This document shows, one piece after another, positions 27,582 to 39,202 of a stretch of DNA of 64,000 nt. Made by a program: the position numbers and the translations under genes. The DNA is from Lysobacteraceae bacterium CU05-9 (GTDB taxonomy: Bacteria; Pseudomonadota; Gammaproteobacteria; Xanthomonadales; Xanthomonadaceae): the NCBI GenBank assembly GCA_007556525.1, contig SWJS01000001.1, forward strand, positions 62,001 through 126,000. Reading direction: 5' to 3'. The first letter of the stretch is position 1, and the number at the start of each line of letters is the position of its first letter. Below the pieces are notes generated by a model, which saw only the letters and a list, made by a program, of their open reading frames with translations, made no database searches and was not told where the DNA came from.

Positions 27582-28787
27582 ATGTTGAAGCTCGCTGCAC
27601 GGGTTGGCCGCGCTAAGCCTAGTGCCATTATGGCAGTTGCCATGAAAGCCAAGGATTTGAAGGCTCAAGGCAAGGACATCATTAGTTTTTCGATTGGTGT
27701 TCCAAACTTCCTCCCGGGTCAACATGTCTACGATGCCGTGCAGGATGCGCTGAAGCACGATAGCGGTCAGTACGGCAGCAACCGTGGCGCCGATGCATTG
27801 CTCGATGCATTCATCAAGCACATGGAAGAAATCGGCTTGACCGGTTACACCCGCAAGAATTGCGCGACGGGTATCGGTGCAAAGCAAGTTCTGTACAACT
27901 TGTTCGAAGCGCTGCTTGACGAAGGTGATGCGATTACGTTCCCAGTGCCTTACTGGACGAGCTACATGGACATCGCGGAAATTCTGGGCGCGAAAATTGA
28001 TTTGATTCCTGCGCCGCCATCACAGAATTACAAAATTACTCCGGAGCAACTGGACGAAGCGTTGGCGAAGAAGCCGCGTGTGTTTTTGTTCAACAACCCA
28101 TCGAACCCAACCGGCATGGTTTACGACTCGAATGAAGTCGCCGCGTTGGCGGAAGTGCTCGTGAAGTATCCGGACACTTGGGTGATTACGGATGACATCT
28201 ATAACCGCATGATTTTTGACGGTTTGAAGTACACCAACTTCGTGATGTGCAAGCCAGAGTTGCGCGATCGCGTCGTGTTTGTGGATTCGTTGTCGAAAAC
28301 GTACGGCATGCCAGGTTGGCGCCTCGGCTTCGCAGCGGGTCCGGAGAAGGTCATCGATGCGTTGGTCACGATGAACTCGAACAACATCACCAACGTCAGT
28401 GAAATTGTCACTGCTGCGGGTGTTGCCGCAATGGACGGTCCGCAAGATGTTCCGACCGAGAAGTGCAAGGAATTTGAAGCCAAGCGCAACCTCGTGATGG
28501 ACGTGATGAACTCCATTGACGGCGTCATCTGTCCGCGTCCGCAAGGTGCGTTCTATGTGTTCCCGGATGTCTCTTGCTCGTATGGCAAGACGCATGGTCC
28601 AACCGGTCTGAAGATCGAGAATGACATCGATTTTTGCAATGCATTGCTGGAAGCGAAGGGCGTCGCCGTCGTGCCGGGTTCGGCATTCGGTGAGCCACGT
28701 TCGATGCGCATCAGCTATACGTGTCCAACTCCGCAACTGGAGCCGGGCATGCAACGGATCAAAGAATTTTTTGCAGAACTTGCTTAA
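27582..28787 (+). CDS. PLP-dependent aminotransferase, class I (aspartate aminotransferase-like)
   Basis: A 401-residue fold-type I aminotransferase. The PLP lysine is in SLSKTYGMPGWRLGF; NNPSNPTGMVYDSNEV and the C-terminal GSAFGEPRSMRISYTCP (phosphate and carboxylate binding arginine) are family motifs. It probably interconverts aspartate/glutamate and the matching keto acids. It lies 9 bases before mdh, and aspartate transamination yields oxaloacetate, the product of Mdh. A TAGAAT (27544-27549) may be its -10 box. Confidence 0.9.
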   Translation: MLKLAARVGRAKPSAIMAVAMKAKDLKAQGKDIISFSIGVPNFLPGQHVYDAVQDALKHDSGQYGSNRGADALLDAFIKHMEEIGLTGYTRKNCATGIGAKQVLYNLFEALLDEGDAITFPVPYWTSYMDIAEILGAKIDLIPAPPSQNYKITPEQLDEALAKKPRVFLFNNPSNPTGMVYDSNEVAALAEVLVKYPDTWVITDDIYNRMIFDGLKYTNFVMCKPELRDRVVFVDSLSKTYGMPGWRLGFAAGPEKVIDALVTMNSNNITNVSEIVTAAGVAAMDGPQDVPTEKCKEFEAKRNLVMDVMNSIDGVICPRPQGAFYVFPDVSCSYGKTHGPTGLKIENDIDFCNALLEAKGVAVVPGSAFGEPRSMRISYTCPTPQLEPGMQRIKEFFAELA

Positions 28788-28796
28788 GGAAAATAT

Positions 28797-29786
28797 ATGA
28801 AACAACCTGTACGCGTTGCCGTCACCGGTGCAGCCGGCCAAATCGGCTATTCCATCCTCTTCCGCATTGCTTCGGGTGAAATGCTCGGCACCGATCAGCC
28901 GGTGATTTTGCAACTGCTGGATCTCCCGATCGACAAGGCACAAGCTGCGTTGAAGGGCGTGATGATGGAACTCGAAGACTGCGCATTCCCATTGCTCGCT
29001 GGAATGATCGGTACAGGTGATCCGGACGTTGCGTTCAAGGATGCGGACATCGCAATCCTCATCGGCGCAATGCCACGCGGTCCAGGCATGGAACGTAAGG
29101 ATCTATTGTTGAAGAACGCAGAAATTTTCACGGCGCAAGGTGCTTCGTTGAATCGTGTTGCCAGCCGTGACGTCAAGGTGTTGGTCGTCGGTAACCCAGC
29201 GAACACGAACGCCTACATTGCGATGAAGTCGGCGCCGGATCTGCCAGCGAAGAACTTTACGGCGATGCTGCGTTTGGATCACAACCGTGCGTTGTCGCAG
29301 TTGGCTGAGAAGGCCGGTGTCGCGGTTGGTGATATCGAAAAGTTGACGGTCTGGGGCAACCACTCGCCAACGATGTATCCGGATTACCGTTTCGCAACGG
29401 TCAATGGCGAATCGCTGAAGGACAAGATCAATGACGCAGAGTGGAACGCCAACACGTTCATTCCACAAGTCGGTAAGCGCGGTGCGGCGATCATCGAAGC
29501 ACGTGGCTTGTCGTCGGCAGCGTCGGCAGCGAATGCCGCAATCGATCACATCCACGACTGGGTTCTCGGCAGCAATGGCAAGTGGGTCACGATGGGTATT
29601 CCATCGGACGGCTCGTACGGCATTCCCGAAGGTGTCATGTACGGCGTGCCAGTGACGACCGATAATGGTGAATACACTCGCGTTGAAGGTTTGCCGATTG
29701 ATGATTTCTCCCGCGCGGCCATGGATAAGACCCTGGCAGAGCTGGAAGAAGAACGTGCTGGTGTCGCTCACTTGTTGGCGAACTAA
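28797..29786 (+). CDS. mdh: Malate dehydrogenase
   Basis: A 329-residue NAD-dependent malate dehydrogenase of the cytosolic type found in xanthomonads. It has the NAD-binding [19 protein letters not shown], substrate-binding [26 protein letters not shown] and the catalytic histidine in [12 protein letters not shown]. It acts in the TCA cycle. A terminator-like hairpin separates it from the prp operon, which supplies succinate and pyruvate to the same cycle. Confidence 0.96.
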   Translation: MKQPVRVAVTGAAGQIGYSILFRIASGEMLGTDQPVILQLLDLPIDKAQAALKGVMMELEDCAFPLLAGMIGTGDPDVAFKDADIAILIGAMPRGPGMERKDLLLKNAEIFTAQGASLNRVASRDVKVLVVGNPANTNAYIAMKSAPDLPAKNFTAMLRLDHNRALSQLAEKAGVAVGDIEKLTVWGNHSPTMYPDYRFATVNGESLKDKINDAEWNANTFIPQVGKRGAAIIEARGLSSAASAANAAIDHIHDWVLGSNGKWVTMGIPSDGSYGIPEGVMYGVPVTTDNGEYTRVEGLPIDDFSRAAMDKTLAELEEERAGVAHLLAN

Positions 29787-29799
29787 GCAAAGCAACATC

Positions 29800-29832
29800 A
29801 AACAGGGCGGCTTCAGGGCTGCCTTGTTTTTT
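29800..29832 (+). terminator. Terminator or attenuator between mdh and prpB
   Basis: A 12-bp stem with two G-T pairs (29800-29811 with 29818-29829), a 6-base loop and a T run to 29832. The prpB start is only 18 bases further, leaving no space for a promoter between the hairpin and prpB. Confidence 0.8.
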
Positions 29833-29849
29833 ACGGAGAAAGTTCAATC

Positions 29850-30722
29850 GTGTCAGTTTCAATGGGTCAGCAATTTCGCGATGCGGTCGCGAATGAACAT
29901 CCACTTCAAGTTGTCGGTGCGATCACGGCGTATGCCGGTTTGATGGCGAAGCGTGTTGGCTATAAGTCACTGTATCTTTCGGGTGGCGGCGTCGCTGCGA
30001 ACTCGTTGGGCATGCCGGATCTTGGCATCAGCACGATGGAAGATGTCTTGACGGATGCGCGCCGCATCGTTGAAGCCACGCAACTACCATTGCTCTGCGA
30101 CATCGATACGGGTTGGGGCGGGGCGTTCAATATCTCGCGCACGATCCGCCAGTTCGAGCGCGTCGGCGTTGCCGCTGTGCATATGGAAGATCAAGTTGGC
30201 CAGAAGCGTTGCGGTCACCGCCCAAATAAGGAAGTCGTGTCGACGCAGGAAATGGTTGATCGCGTAAAGGCTGCCGTTGATGGTCGTACGGACAGTGGCT
30301 TCGTCATCATGGCGCGCACCGATGCGGCTGCGGTTGAAGGCATTGACTCGGCGATTGAACGTGCGGTGGCTTATGTGGAAGCTGGCGCGGACATGATTTT
30401 CCCGGAGGCGATGCGCACGCTGGAAGACTATCGCAAGTTCAAGGATGCGGTGAAGGTGCCGATTCTTGCGAACTTGACGGAGTTCGGTTCGACGCCGTTC
30501 TTTACGACCTCCGAGTTGAATGATGCGGGTGTCGACATTGCGTTGTACTGCTGTGGTGCATACCGCGCAATGAATAAGGCTGCGTTAAATTTCTACGAAA
30601 CTGTGCGCCGCGATGGCACGCAGAAGAACATCATCGATACCATGCAAACTCGCGAAGAGCTGTATGACTATCTTGGGTATCACGCATACGAAACGAAGCT
30701 CGATGAGCTTTTTGGCAAATAA
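29850..30722 (+). CDS. prpB: 2-methylisocitrate lyase
   Basis: A 290-residue isocitrate-lyase-superfamily enzyme that splits 2-methylisocitrate to pyruvate and succinate. The catalytic motif [12 protein letters not shown] and the metal-binding [11 protein letters not shown] are present. The GTG at 29850 follows GGAG by about ten bases; ATG 29862 is the alternative. First gene of the propionate catabolic cluster. Confidence 0.96.
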   Translation: MSVSMGQQFRDAVANEHPLQVVGAITAYAGLMAKRVGYKSLYLSGGGVAANSLGMPDLGISTMEDVLTDARRIVEATQLPLLCDIDTGWGGAFNISRTIRQFERVGVAAVHMEDQVGQKRCGHRPNKEVVSTQEMVDRVKAAVDGRTDSGFVIMARTDAAAVEGIDSAIERAVAYVEAGADMIFPEAMRTLEDYRKFKDAVKVPILANLTEFGSTPFFTTSELNDAGVDIALYCCGAYRAMNKAALNFYETVRRDGTQKNIIDTMQTREELYDYLGYHAYETKLDELFGK

Positions 30723-30740
30723 TTTCAGGAGATCATCGTT

Positions 30741-31931
30741 ATGGCTACGAAAAAGAAAATCGAAGTGACCACTGAAGCTGCTGCGCCGGAAGCGCCTGCT
30801 GCACCAAAGGTAAAGAAGTCCGTTGCATTGAGCGGCACGCCTGCGGGTAACACGGCGCTGTGCACGGTCGGACGTTCGGGTAACGACTTGCATTACCGCG
30901 GTTATGACATCCACGATCTCGCGACCAAGTCTTCGTACGAAGAAGTCGCGCACTTGCTGATTCACGGCACGTTGCCGAATGCTTCGCAATTGAAGGCATA
31001 TCGTCGCAAGCTTAAGGGCTTGCGTGGCTTGCCGGTGATTGTCCAGGAAGCGTTGGAATTGATTCCGGCGAATGCGCATCCGATGGATGTCATGCGTACG
31101 GGTTGCTCGGTGTTGGGTACGGTTTTGCCAGAGCGCGAAACGCATCCGGCTGCAGAAGCACGCGACATTGCTGATCGCTTGATCGCATCGTTCGGTTCGA
31201 TGTTGCTTTACTGGTGGCACTTCACGCGTAAGGGCCGTCGTATCGACGTCGAAACGTCAGACGATACGATTGCCGGTCACTTCCTGCACATGTTGCATGG
31301 TCATAAGCCAAGCTCGTCGCACGAAGAAGCGTTGGATAAGTCGCTGATTTTGTACGCGGAACATGAGTTCAACGCATCGACGTTTACGGCGCGTGTGATT
31401 GCAGGTACCGGTTCGGATATGTATTCGTGCATCACGGGTGCGATCGGTGCACTGCGTGGTCCGAAGCATGGTGGTGCGAACGAAGTGGCAATGGACATCA
31501 TTGCTCGCTACGCGAATGCTGACGACGCCGAGAAGGATATCCGTGAGCGCATGGAACGTAAGGAGATCGTGATTGGTTTTGGCCATCCGGTTTACACGAT
31601 CGGCGATCCTCGCAACCCAATCATCAAGTCGATCTCGAAGAAGCTCTGCAAGGACGGCGGCAACGAAACGCTGTTCGACGTGTCGGAGCGCATCGAGAAC
31701 CTGATGATGGACACGAAGAAAATGTTCCCGAACCTCGATTGGTACTCCGCTTCGGCATACCACATGATGGGCGTTCCGACGGCGATGTTCACACCGCTGT
31801 TCGTGATTGCGCGTACGGCAGGTTGGGCGGCGCACGTCATCGAACAACGCGAAGATGGCAAGATCATCCGTCCATCCGCAAACTACACCGGACCGGAAGA
31901 CCGCAAGTACGTGCCGATCAACAAGCGTTGA
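30741..31931 (+). CDS. prpC: 2-methylcitrate synthase
   Basis: A 396-residue citrate-synthase-fold enzyme condensing propionyl-CoA with oxaloacetate. The catalytic histidine motifs GPKHGGANE and GFGHPVYT, and the PrpC-like [21 protein letters not shown], are present. The N-terminal 35 residues are a Lys/Ala/Pro-rich extension ([19 protein letters not shown]) not usual for the family. It lies 18 bases after prpB. Confidence 0.95.
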   Translation: MATKKKIEVTTEAAAPEAPAAPKVKKSVALSGTPAGNTALCTVGRSGNDLHYRGYDIHDLATKSSYEEVAHLLIHGTLPNASQLKAYRRKLKGLRGLPVIVQEALELIPANAHPMDVMRTGCSVLGTVLPERETHPAAEARDIADRLIASFGSMLLYWWHFTRKGRRIDVETSDDTIAGHFLHMLHGHKPSSSHEEALDKSLILYAEHEFNASTFTARVIAGTGSDMYSCITGAIGALRGPKHGGANEVAMDIIARYANADDAEKDIRERMERKEIVIGFGHPVYTIGDPRNPIIKSISKKLCKDGGNETLFDVSERIENLMMDTKKMFPNLDWYSASAYHMMGVPTAMFTPLFVIARTAGWAAHVIEQREDGKIIRPSANYTGPEDRKYVPINKR

Positions 31932-31947
31932 GATTGCATGGGCTGAC

Positions 31948-32424
31948 GTGGACTGGTTAATTCCTAACGGACATTTTGGCGAGTATGCACTGGTCGCGGT
32001 GATTGCATTCGCCGTGACTGCCTTGGCCGTGATCATCCATTACGAGGGATTGCGGTGGATTGTCCGTCGCAATGAAGCCAGTCGCGCACTCAAACATCGT
32101 CGGACAATGCTTAAGACGGTTTACTGCCTGCTTTTGTTGCATTTCCTCGAGATTTGGGTGTTTGGAATCGCTTACTGGGTCATCCTGAAAGTTGAGAATA
32201 CAAGCGTCGTTATCGGCCAGCACGCGGTTGAGAACATGTTTGACATGATTTACCTGTCGGCTACGACGTACAGCACATTGGGTTTCGGCGATCTCGCACC
32301 GATGGGACCGATCCGTTTGATGTCAGGGTTGGAGTCTGTGACCGGCATGTTGTTGGTCACGTGGTCGGCCAGTTTCACTTATCTGGAAATGTCGCGGCTC
32401 TGGACGCCGGATAACAAGGAGTAA
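31948..32424 (+). CDS. Small potassium-channel-like membrane protein
   Basis: A 158-residue protein beginning at GTG 31948, 16 bases after prpC. It has an N-terminal membrane helix, a second helix (LLLLHFLEIWVFGIAYWVIL), a pore loop with the selectivity-filter pattern TTYSTLGFGDLAP, and a last helix (VTGMLLVTWSASFTYLEM). This is the ion-channel (Ion_trans_2) architecture without a cytosolic RCK or cyclic-nucleotide domain. It lies 4 bases before acnD, inside the methylcitrate operon, so it should be co-expressed with it. Its role there is unknown. Confidence 0.82.
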   Translation: MDWLIPNGHFGEYALVAVIAFAVTALAVIIHYEGLRWIVRRNEASRALKHRRTMLKTVYCLLLLHFLEIWVFGIAYWVILKVENTSVVIGQHAVENMFDMIYLSATTYSTLGFGDLAPMGPIRLMSGLESVTGMLLVTWSASFTYLEMSRLWTPDNKE

Positions 32425-32428
32425 AAAA

Positions 32429-35032
32429 TTGAACACTCAATTCCGTAAGCCGCTTGAAGGCACATCGCTGCAGTGGTTCGATGCACGCGAAGCTGTCGAT
32501 GCGTTGAAGCCCGGTGCGTATGACAAGTTGTCATACACCGCGCGAATCCATGCAGAGAATCTGGTGCGCCGTGCTGAGCCCGAAAAGCTCAACGATTACC
32601 TTTGGCAATTGATCGATCGCAAGCGCGATCTCGATTTCCCCTGGTATCCCGTGCGCGTCGTCTGTCACGACATTCTTGGCTTGACTGCATTGGTCGATCT
32701 TGCTGGTCTGCGTGATGCGATTGCGGAGAAGGGCGGTGATCCGTCGCAAGTGAATCCCGTCGTTCCGACGCAGTTGATCGTGGATCACTCGTTGGCGGTG
32801 GAATGTGGTGGCTTTGACCCGGATGCCTTTGACAAAAACCGTGCCATCGAAGACCGTCGCAACGCCGATCGTTTCGAGTTCATCAATTGGACCAAGAAAG
32901 CGTTCCGTAACGTCGACGTGATTCCGCCGGGCAACGGCATCATGCACCAGATTAACCTCGAGAAAATGAGTCCGGTTGTCTATGTCGCCGACAACGTCGC
33001 TTTCCCGGACACGTGCGTAGGTACTGACTCGCATACCCCGCACGTTGATGCGCTGGGTGTGATCGCGGTGGGTGTCGGTGGCTTGGAAGCGGAGAGCGTG
33101 ATGCTCGGCCGCGCGTCGTGGATGCGTTTGCCGGACATCGTCGGTGTGGAGCTGACGGGGAAACCTGCGGAAGGCATTACGGCAACGGATATCGTGTTGG
33201 CGTTGACGGAGTTTTTGCGTAATGAACGCGTCGTTGGTGCATACCTTGAGTTCTATGGTGAAGGTGCATCGCATTTGACGTTGGGCGATCGTGCGACGAT
33301 TTCGAACATGACGCCGGAATATGGCGCGACTGCTGCGTTGTTCTCCATCGATCAACAAACGATTGATTACCTGCGCTTGACGGGTCGCGATGATCAGCAA
33401 GTGGCATTGGTTGAGACCTATGCGAAGAAGGCAGGATTATGGTCGGATGCATTGAAGACTGCGGAATATGAGCGTGTTTTGAAGTTCGACTTGAGCTCGG
33501 TTGTCCGTAACATGGCCGGCCCTTCGAATCCGCATCGTCGCTTGCCAACGAGCGCGTTGGAAGAGCGTGGCATTGCAGTCAATCTCGATGAAGCACAGAA
33601 GCAAGAAGCGGAAGGCTTGTTGCCGGATGGTGCCGTGATCATCGCGGCGATTACTTCCTGTACCAACACATCGAATCCACGTAACGTGATTGCAGCAGGT
33701 TTGCTCGCACGTAACGCGAACAAGCGTGGACTGACACGCAAGCCTTGGGTGAAATCATCGTTGGCACCAGGTTCGCTTGCGGTGCGTTTGTATCTCGAAG
33801 ATGCGGAGTTGCTACCGGAACTCGAAGAGCTTGGGTTTGGGATTGTGGGTTTTGCCTGTACCACTTGTAACGGCATGAGCGGTGCGTTGGACCCTGCGAT
33901 CCAGAAAGAAGTCATCGAACGCGATTTGTATGCGACGGCAGTGTTGTCGGGTAACCGTAACTTCGATGGACGCATTCACCCGTATGCGAAGCAAGCGTTT
34001 CTCGCATCGCCTCCATTGGTGATTGCTTATGCGATTGCGGGCACGGTCAGGTTTGATATCGAAAAAGACGTGCTCGGCATTGACCAAGATGGCAACGAAG
34101 TCCGTTTGAAGGATATCTGGCCGACGGATGCAGAAATTGATGCGGTGTTGAAGCAGTCGGTGAAGCCGGAATTTTTCCGTCAGGTCTATGAGCCGATGTT
34201 CAAGATCAGCGAACTGCACGGCGAAAAGGTCGATCCGCTTTACAACTGGAATCCGAAGTCGACGTATATTCAACGACCGCCATATTGGGAAGGTGCGTTG
34301 GCTGGCGAACGCACGATGAAGGGCATGCGCCCACTCGCAGTGCTCGGCGACAACATCACGACCGATCACCTGTCGCCGTCGAATGCGATTTTGGCATCGT
34401 CAGCCGCGGGCGAGTACCTCACCAAGATGGGTGTCCCTGAAGAAGACTTCAACTCGTATGCAACGCACCGCGGTGATCACTTGACGGCGCAACGTGCCAC
34501 GTTTGCGAATCCGAAATTGATCAACGAGATGGCTGTCGTCGATGGTGAAGTCAAGCAAGGTTCGCTAGCGCGCATTGAACCTGATGGCGAAGTCACGCGT
34601 ATGTGGGAAGCGATTGAAACCTACATGGACCGCAAGCAGCCGCTCATCATCATTGCAGGTGCCGACTATGGTCAAGGCAGTTCTCGCGACTGGGCGGCGA
34701 AGGGTGTGAGATTGGCCGGCGTGGAAGCGATCGTCGCAGAAGGCTTCGAACGTATCCATCGCACGAACTTGATTGGCATGGGTGTGTTGCCGCTGGAATT
34801 TTTGCCAGGTACCAATCGCAAGACGTTGAACATCGACGGGACGGAAACGTTTGACGTTGAAGGTGAGACGACTCCTGGTGCCATCATGACGCTCGTGATT
34901 CATCGCAAGGACGGGTCGAGCGAACGGGTTGATGTGAAGTGCCGCTTGGATACTGCGGAAGAAGTCAGCATCTATGATGCAGGCGGTATCTTGCAGCGCT
35001 TCGCGAACGACTTCATTGAAGGACGCGTTTGA
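32429..35032 (+). CDS. acnD: Fe/S-dependent 2-methylcitrate dehydratase
   Basis: An 867-residue aconitase-family enzyme of AcnD type. The Fe-S cysteines are in SCTNTSNP and ACTTCNGMSG; the swivel domain carries YGQGSSRDWAAKG. The start is TTG at 32429, preceded by AAGGAG. AcnD dehydrates 2-methylcitrate to a methylaconitate isomer that needs PrpF, and the two genes are adjacent here, replacing prpD. Confidence 0.95.
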   Translation: MNTQFRKPLEGTSLQWFDAREAVDALKPGAYDKLSYTARIHAENLVRRAEPEKLNDYLWQLIDRKRDLDFPWYPVRVVCHDILGLTALVDLAGLRDAIAEKGGDPSQVNPVVPTQLIVDHSLAVECGGFDPDAFDKNRAIEDRRNADRFEFINWTKKAFRNVDVIPPGNGIMHQINLEKMSPVVYVADNVAFPDTCVGTDSHTPHVDALGVIAVGVGGLEAESVMLGRASWMRLPDIVGVELTGKPAEGITATDIVLALTEFLRNERVVGAYLEFYGEGASHLTLGDRATISNMTPEYGATAALFSIDQQTIDYLRLTGRDDQQVALVETYAKKAGLWSDALKTAEYERVLKFDLSSVVRNMAGPSNPHRRLPTSALEERGIAVNLDEAQKQEAEGLLPDGAVIIAAITSCTNTSNPRNVIAAGLLARNANKRGLTRKPWVKSSLAPGSLAVRLYLEDAELLPELEELGFGIVGFACTTCNGMSGALDPAIQKEVIERDLYATAVLSGNRNFDGRIHPYAKQAFLASPPLVIAYAIAGTVRFDIEKDVLGIDQDGNEVRLKDIWPTDAEIDAVLKQSVKPEFFRQVYEPMFKISELHGEKVDPLYNWNPKSTYIQRPPYWEGALAGERTMKGMRPLAVLGDNITTDHLSPSNAILASSAAGEYLTKMGVPEEDFNSYATHRGDHLTAQRATFANPKLINEMAVVDGEVKQGSLARIEPDGEVTRMWEAIETYMDRKQPLIIIAGADYGQGSSRDWAAKGVRLAGVEAIVAEGFERIHRTNLIGMGVLPLEFLPGTNRKTLNIDGTETFDVEGETTPGAIMTLVIHRKDGSSERVDVKCRLDTAEEVSIYDAGGILQRFANDFIEGRV

Positions 35033-35033
35033 T

Positions 35034-36215
35034 ATGAAACCGCAAATCAAAATCCCCGCGACCTACATGCGGGGTGGTACGAGCAAGGGAGTTTTCTTCA
35101 AGCTCAGTGATTTGCCGGAGTTTGCACAACAACCCGGCAAGCAACGCGACAAGTTGCTTCAGCGCGTCATCGGTTCGCCGGATCCTTACGGTAAGCACAC
35201 GGACGGCATGGGCGGAGCGACATCCAGTACGAGCAAGTGCGTCATCATCGGGCCGAGCACGAAGGAAGGTCACGACGTTGATTATCTGTATGGCCAAGTT
35301 GCCATCGAGAAAGACTTCGTTGATTGGACAGGCAACTGCGGCAACTTGAGCACTGCGGTGGGTCCGTTCGCGATCAGCAATGGATTGATTCCGAAGGATC
35401 GCATTCCACACAACGGCACAGTTGTTGTCAAAATCTGGCAAAAGAACATTAACAAGACCATCCTCGCCCATGTTCCCATCACGAACGGGGAAGTGCAGGA
35501 GACCGGTGATTTCGAATTGGATGGTGTGACGTTTCCAGCCGCTGAAATCGTTCTCGAATTCGTGGACCCGTCTGATGATGACGAAGATGGCGGTGACATG
35601 TTTCCGACTGGCAACTTGATCGATGAGTTGGAAGTACCAGGTGTAGGTACCTTGCAAGCGACCATGATCACTGCAGGCATCCCGACGATTTTCATCAATG
35701 CAAACGACATCGGCTATACCGGCAACGAATTGCAGGATGCCGTCAACAACGACGAACAAGCGCTAGCGAAATTCGAAGCGATCCGCACAGCCGGTGCCTT
35801 GAAAATGGGCATCATCAAGGACGCATCCGAAATGGCGACACGCCAGCACTCACCGAAAGTCGCGTTCGTTGCGCCCGCAGCAGATTTCACGTCAAGTGCA
35901 GGGAAGCATATCCGCAAGGAAGACATCGACCTGCAAGTGCGCGCGCTTTCCATGGGCAAAATGCATCACGCCATGATGGGCACCGCATCCGTTGCCATCG
36001 CAACCGCAGCGGGTGTTCCGGGAACTCTCGTCAACAAGGCGGCAGGTGGTGGCACGAAGGAGAGCATCCGCTTCGGTCATCCATCCGGAACGCTGCAAGT
36101 TGGCGCGAAGGTGGAGCAGGACAGCAACGGCAAGTGGATCGTGACGAATGCGATCATGAGCCGCAGTGCGCGGGTCCTGATGGAAGGAAGTGTCAGGGTT
36201 CCCGACGAATTTTAG
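35034..36215 (+). CDS. prpF: 2-methylaconitate cis-trans isomerase
   Basis: A 393-residue PrpF with the N-terminal ATYMRGGTSKGVFF and GGATSSTSKC motifs and the C-terminal repeat of the diaminopimelate-epimerase-like fold (HPSGTLQVGAKVE). PrpF isomerises the methylaconitate made by AcnD so that an aconitase can hydrate it. The start at 35034 lies one base after the acnD stop. Confidence 0.95.
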   Translation: MKPQIKIPATYMRGGTSKGVFFKLSDLPEFAQQPGKQRDKLLQRVIGSPDPYGKHTDGMGGATSSTSKCVIIGPSTKEGHDVDYLYGQVAIEKDFVDWTGNCGNLSTAVGPFAISNGLIPKDRIPHNGTVVVKIWQKNINKTILAHVPITNGEVQETGDFELDGVTFPAAEIVLEFVDPSDDDEDGGDMFPTGNLIDELEVPGVGTLQATMITAGIPTIFINANDIGYTGNELQDAVNNDEQALAKFEAIRTAGALKMGIIKDASEMATRQHSPKVAFVAPAADFTSSAGKHIRKEDIDLQVRALSMGKMHHAMMGTASVAIATAAGVPGTLVNKAAGGGTKESIRFGHPSGTLQVGAKVEQDSNGKWIVTNAIMSRSARVLMEGSVRVPDEF

Positions 36216-36224
36216 CCACAAAAA

Positions 36225-36248
36225 AAGCCGCGATTTCTCGCGGCTTTC
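36225..36248. terminator. Bidirectional terminator after prpF
   Basis: A perfect 9-bp stem (36225-36233 with 36238-36246) and a TTTC loop, flanked by an A run on the left and TTTC on the right, between convergent prpF and the glutathione transferase gene. Confidence 0.85.
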
Positions 36249-36261
36249 TTCATCCAAGCGA

Positions 36262-36867
36262 TTAAACCTTCAAGCCTTCCGCTTCCATGGCCTTCTGCAC
36301 GCCGGCATCGGCTTGCATGCGTGCGTAGTATGCTTCAAGCGCATCCAAACCTGTCAGATCTACGCCGACTGCCTTCGCCCAGCGAGTGACGATGAACAGA
36401 TATGGGTCCGCGTACGAACGAAAACCTGCGATGTAATCGTGATCCTTGAGTTGCGCATCGGCCTTCTCAAAATAACCACGCAATGACTTCAGGGCGTTGT
36501 CCTTCGCCAGCTTCTGCGATTCTTCCGGCAGATAACCGGCCGAACCAAACAACGGCTTAAACGCAGGGTGCACGTCCGCATTGACGAACGCCAACCAACG
36601 ATTCGCCTCAGCGTGCTGCTTCGGTGAACCATCACCTGCCAAACCGGCATCCGGTGCGAGATCAGAAATGTACTGCATGATTGCCGCATTCTGCGTGAGG
36701 ATCCAATCGCCATCTTGAATGGCTGGAACAGCACCTGCCGGATTGATCGCGAGATACTCCGGCGACTTCAAATCCTTGATGACCTCAAATTCATATGGCA
36801 ATCCGGACCACGCCAACGCAATGTGGTCAGCCGTCGAACATGCACCTGGTTTGGTAAACAATTTCAT
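36262..36867 (-). CDS. Glutathione S-transferase (beta class-like)
   Basis: A 201-residue GST with the N-terminal thioredoxin fold (MKLFTKPGACSTADHIALAWSG, cysteine in the beta-class position) and NPAGAVPAIQDGDWILTQNAAIM. An all-helical C-terminal domain (about 85-200, ADPYLFIVTRWAKAVGVDL) follows. It conjugates glutathione to electrophiles in the cytoplasm. It is followed downstream by the prp terminator. Confidence 0.93.
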   Translation of the reverse strand: MKLFTKPGACSTADHIALAWSGLPYEFEVIKDLKSPEYLAINPAGAVPAIQDGDWILTQNAAIMQYISDLAPDAGLAGDGSPKQHAEANRWLAFVNADVHPAFKPLFGSAGYLPEESQKLAKDNALKSLRGYFEKADAQLKDHDYIAGFRSYADPYLFIVTRWAKAVGVDLTGLDALEAYYARMQADAGVQKAMEAEGLKV

Positions 36868-36929
36868 TCAAAAATCTCCTTATTTAACCCATCCATTTTC
36901 GCAAACGACACGCTAAAGCCGCGTTAAGT

Positions 36930-39029
<2,100 letters not shown>

Positions 39030-39090
39030 TCAAAGAGGTGTGAACGTATAACTGAACCCATGCTGTGCAAAAAGTTCCGTGTTATCAGCC

Positions 39091-39102
39091 CGTTAACTTA
39101 GA
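39091..39102 (+). repeat. Upstream element shared by the two ompA genes, copy 1
   Basis: CGTTAACTTAGA occurs here, 112 bases before the first ompA, and again at 40572-40583 before the second. It may be a regulatory site or simply a relic of the duplication. Confidence 0.4.
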
Positions 39103-39202
39103 CTTCATTTAGCAATTCTTATTCTGGCATTCATCGGGAACGAAGCAGCTCGATTAGTTTTTTTTAACTACATGCATAGATCATAAAACGGAGAGCAACA
39201 TT

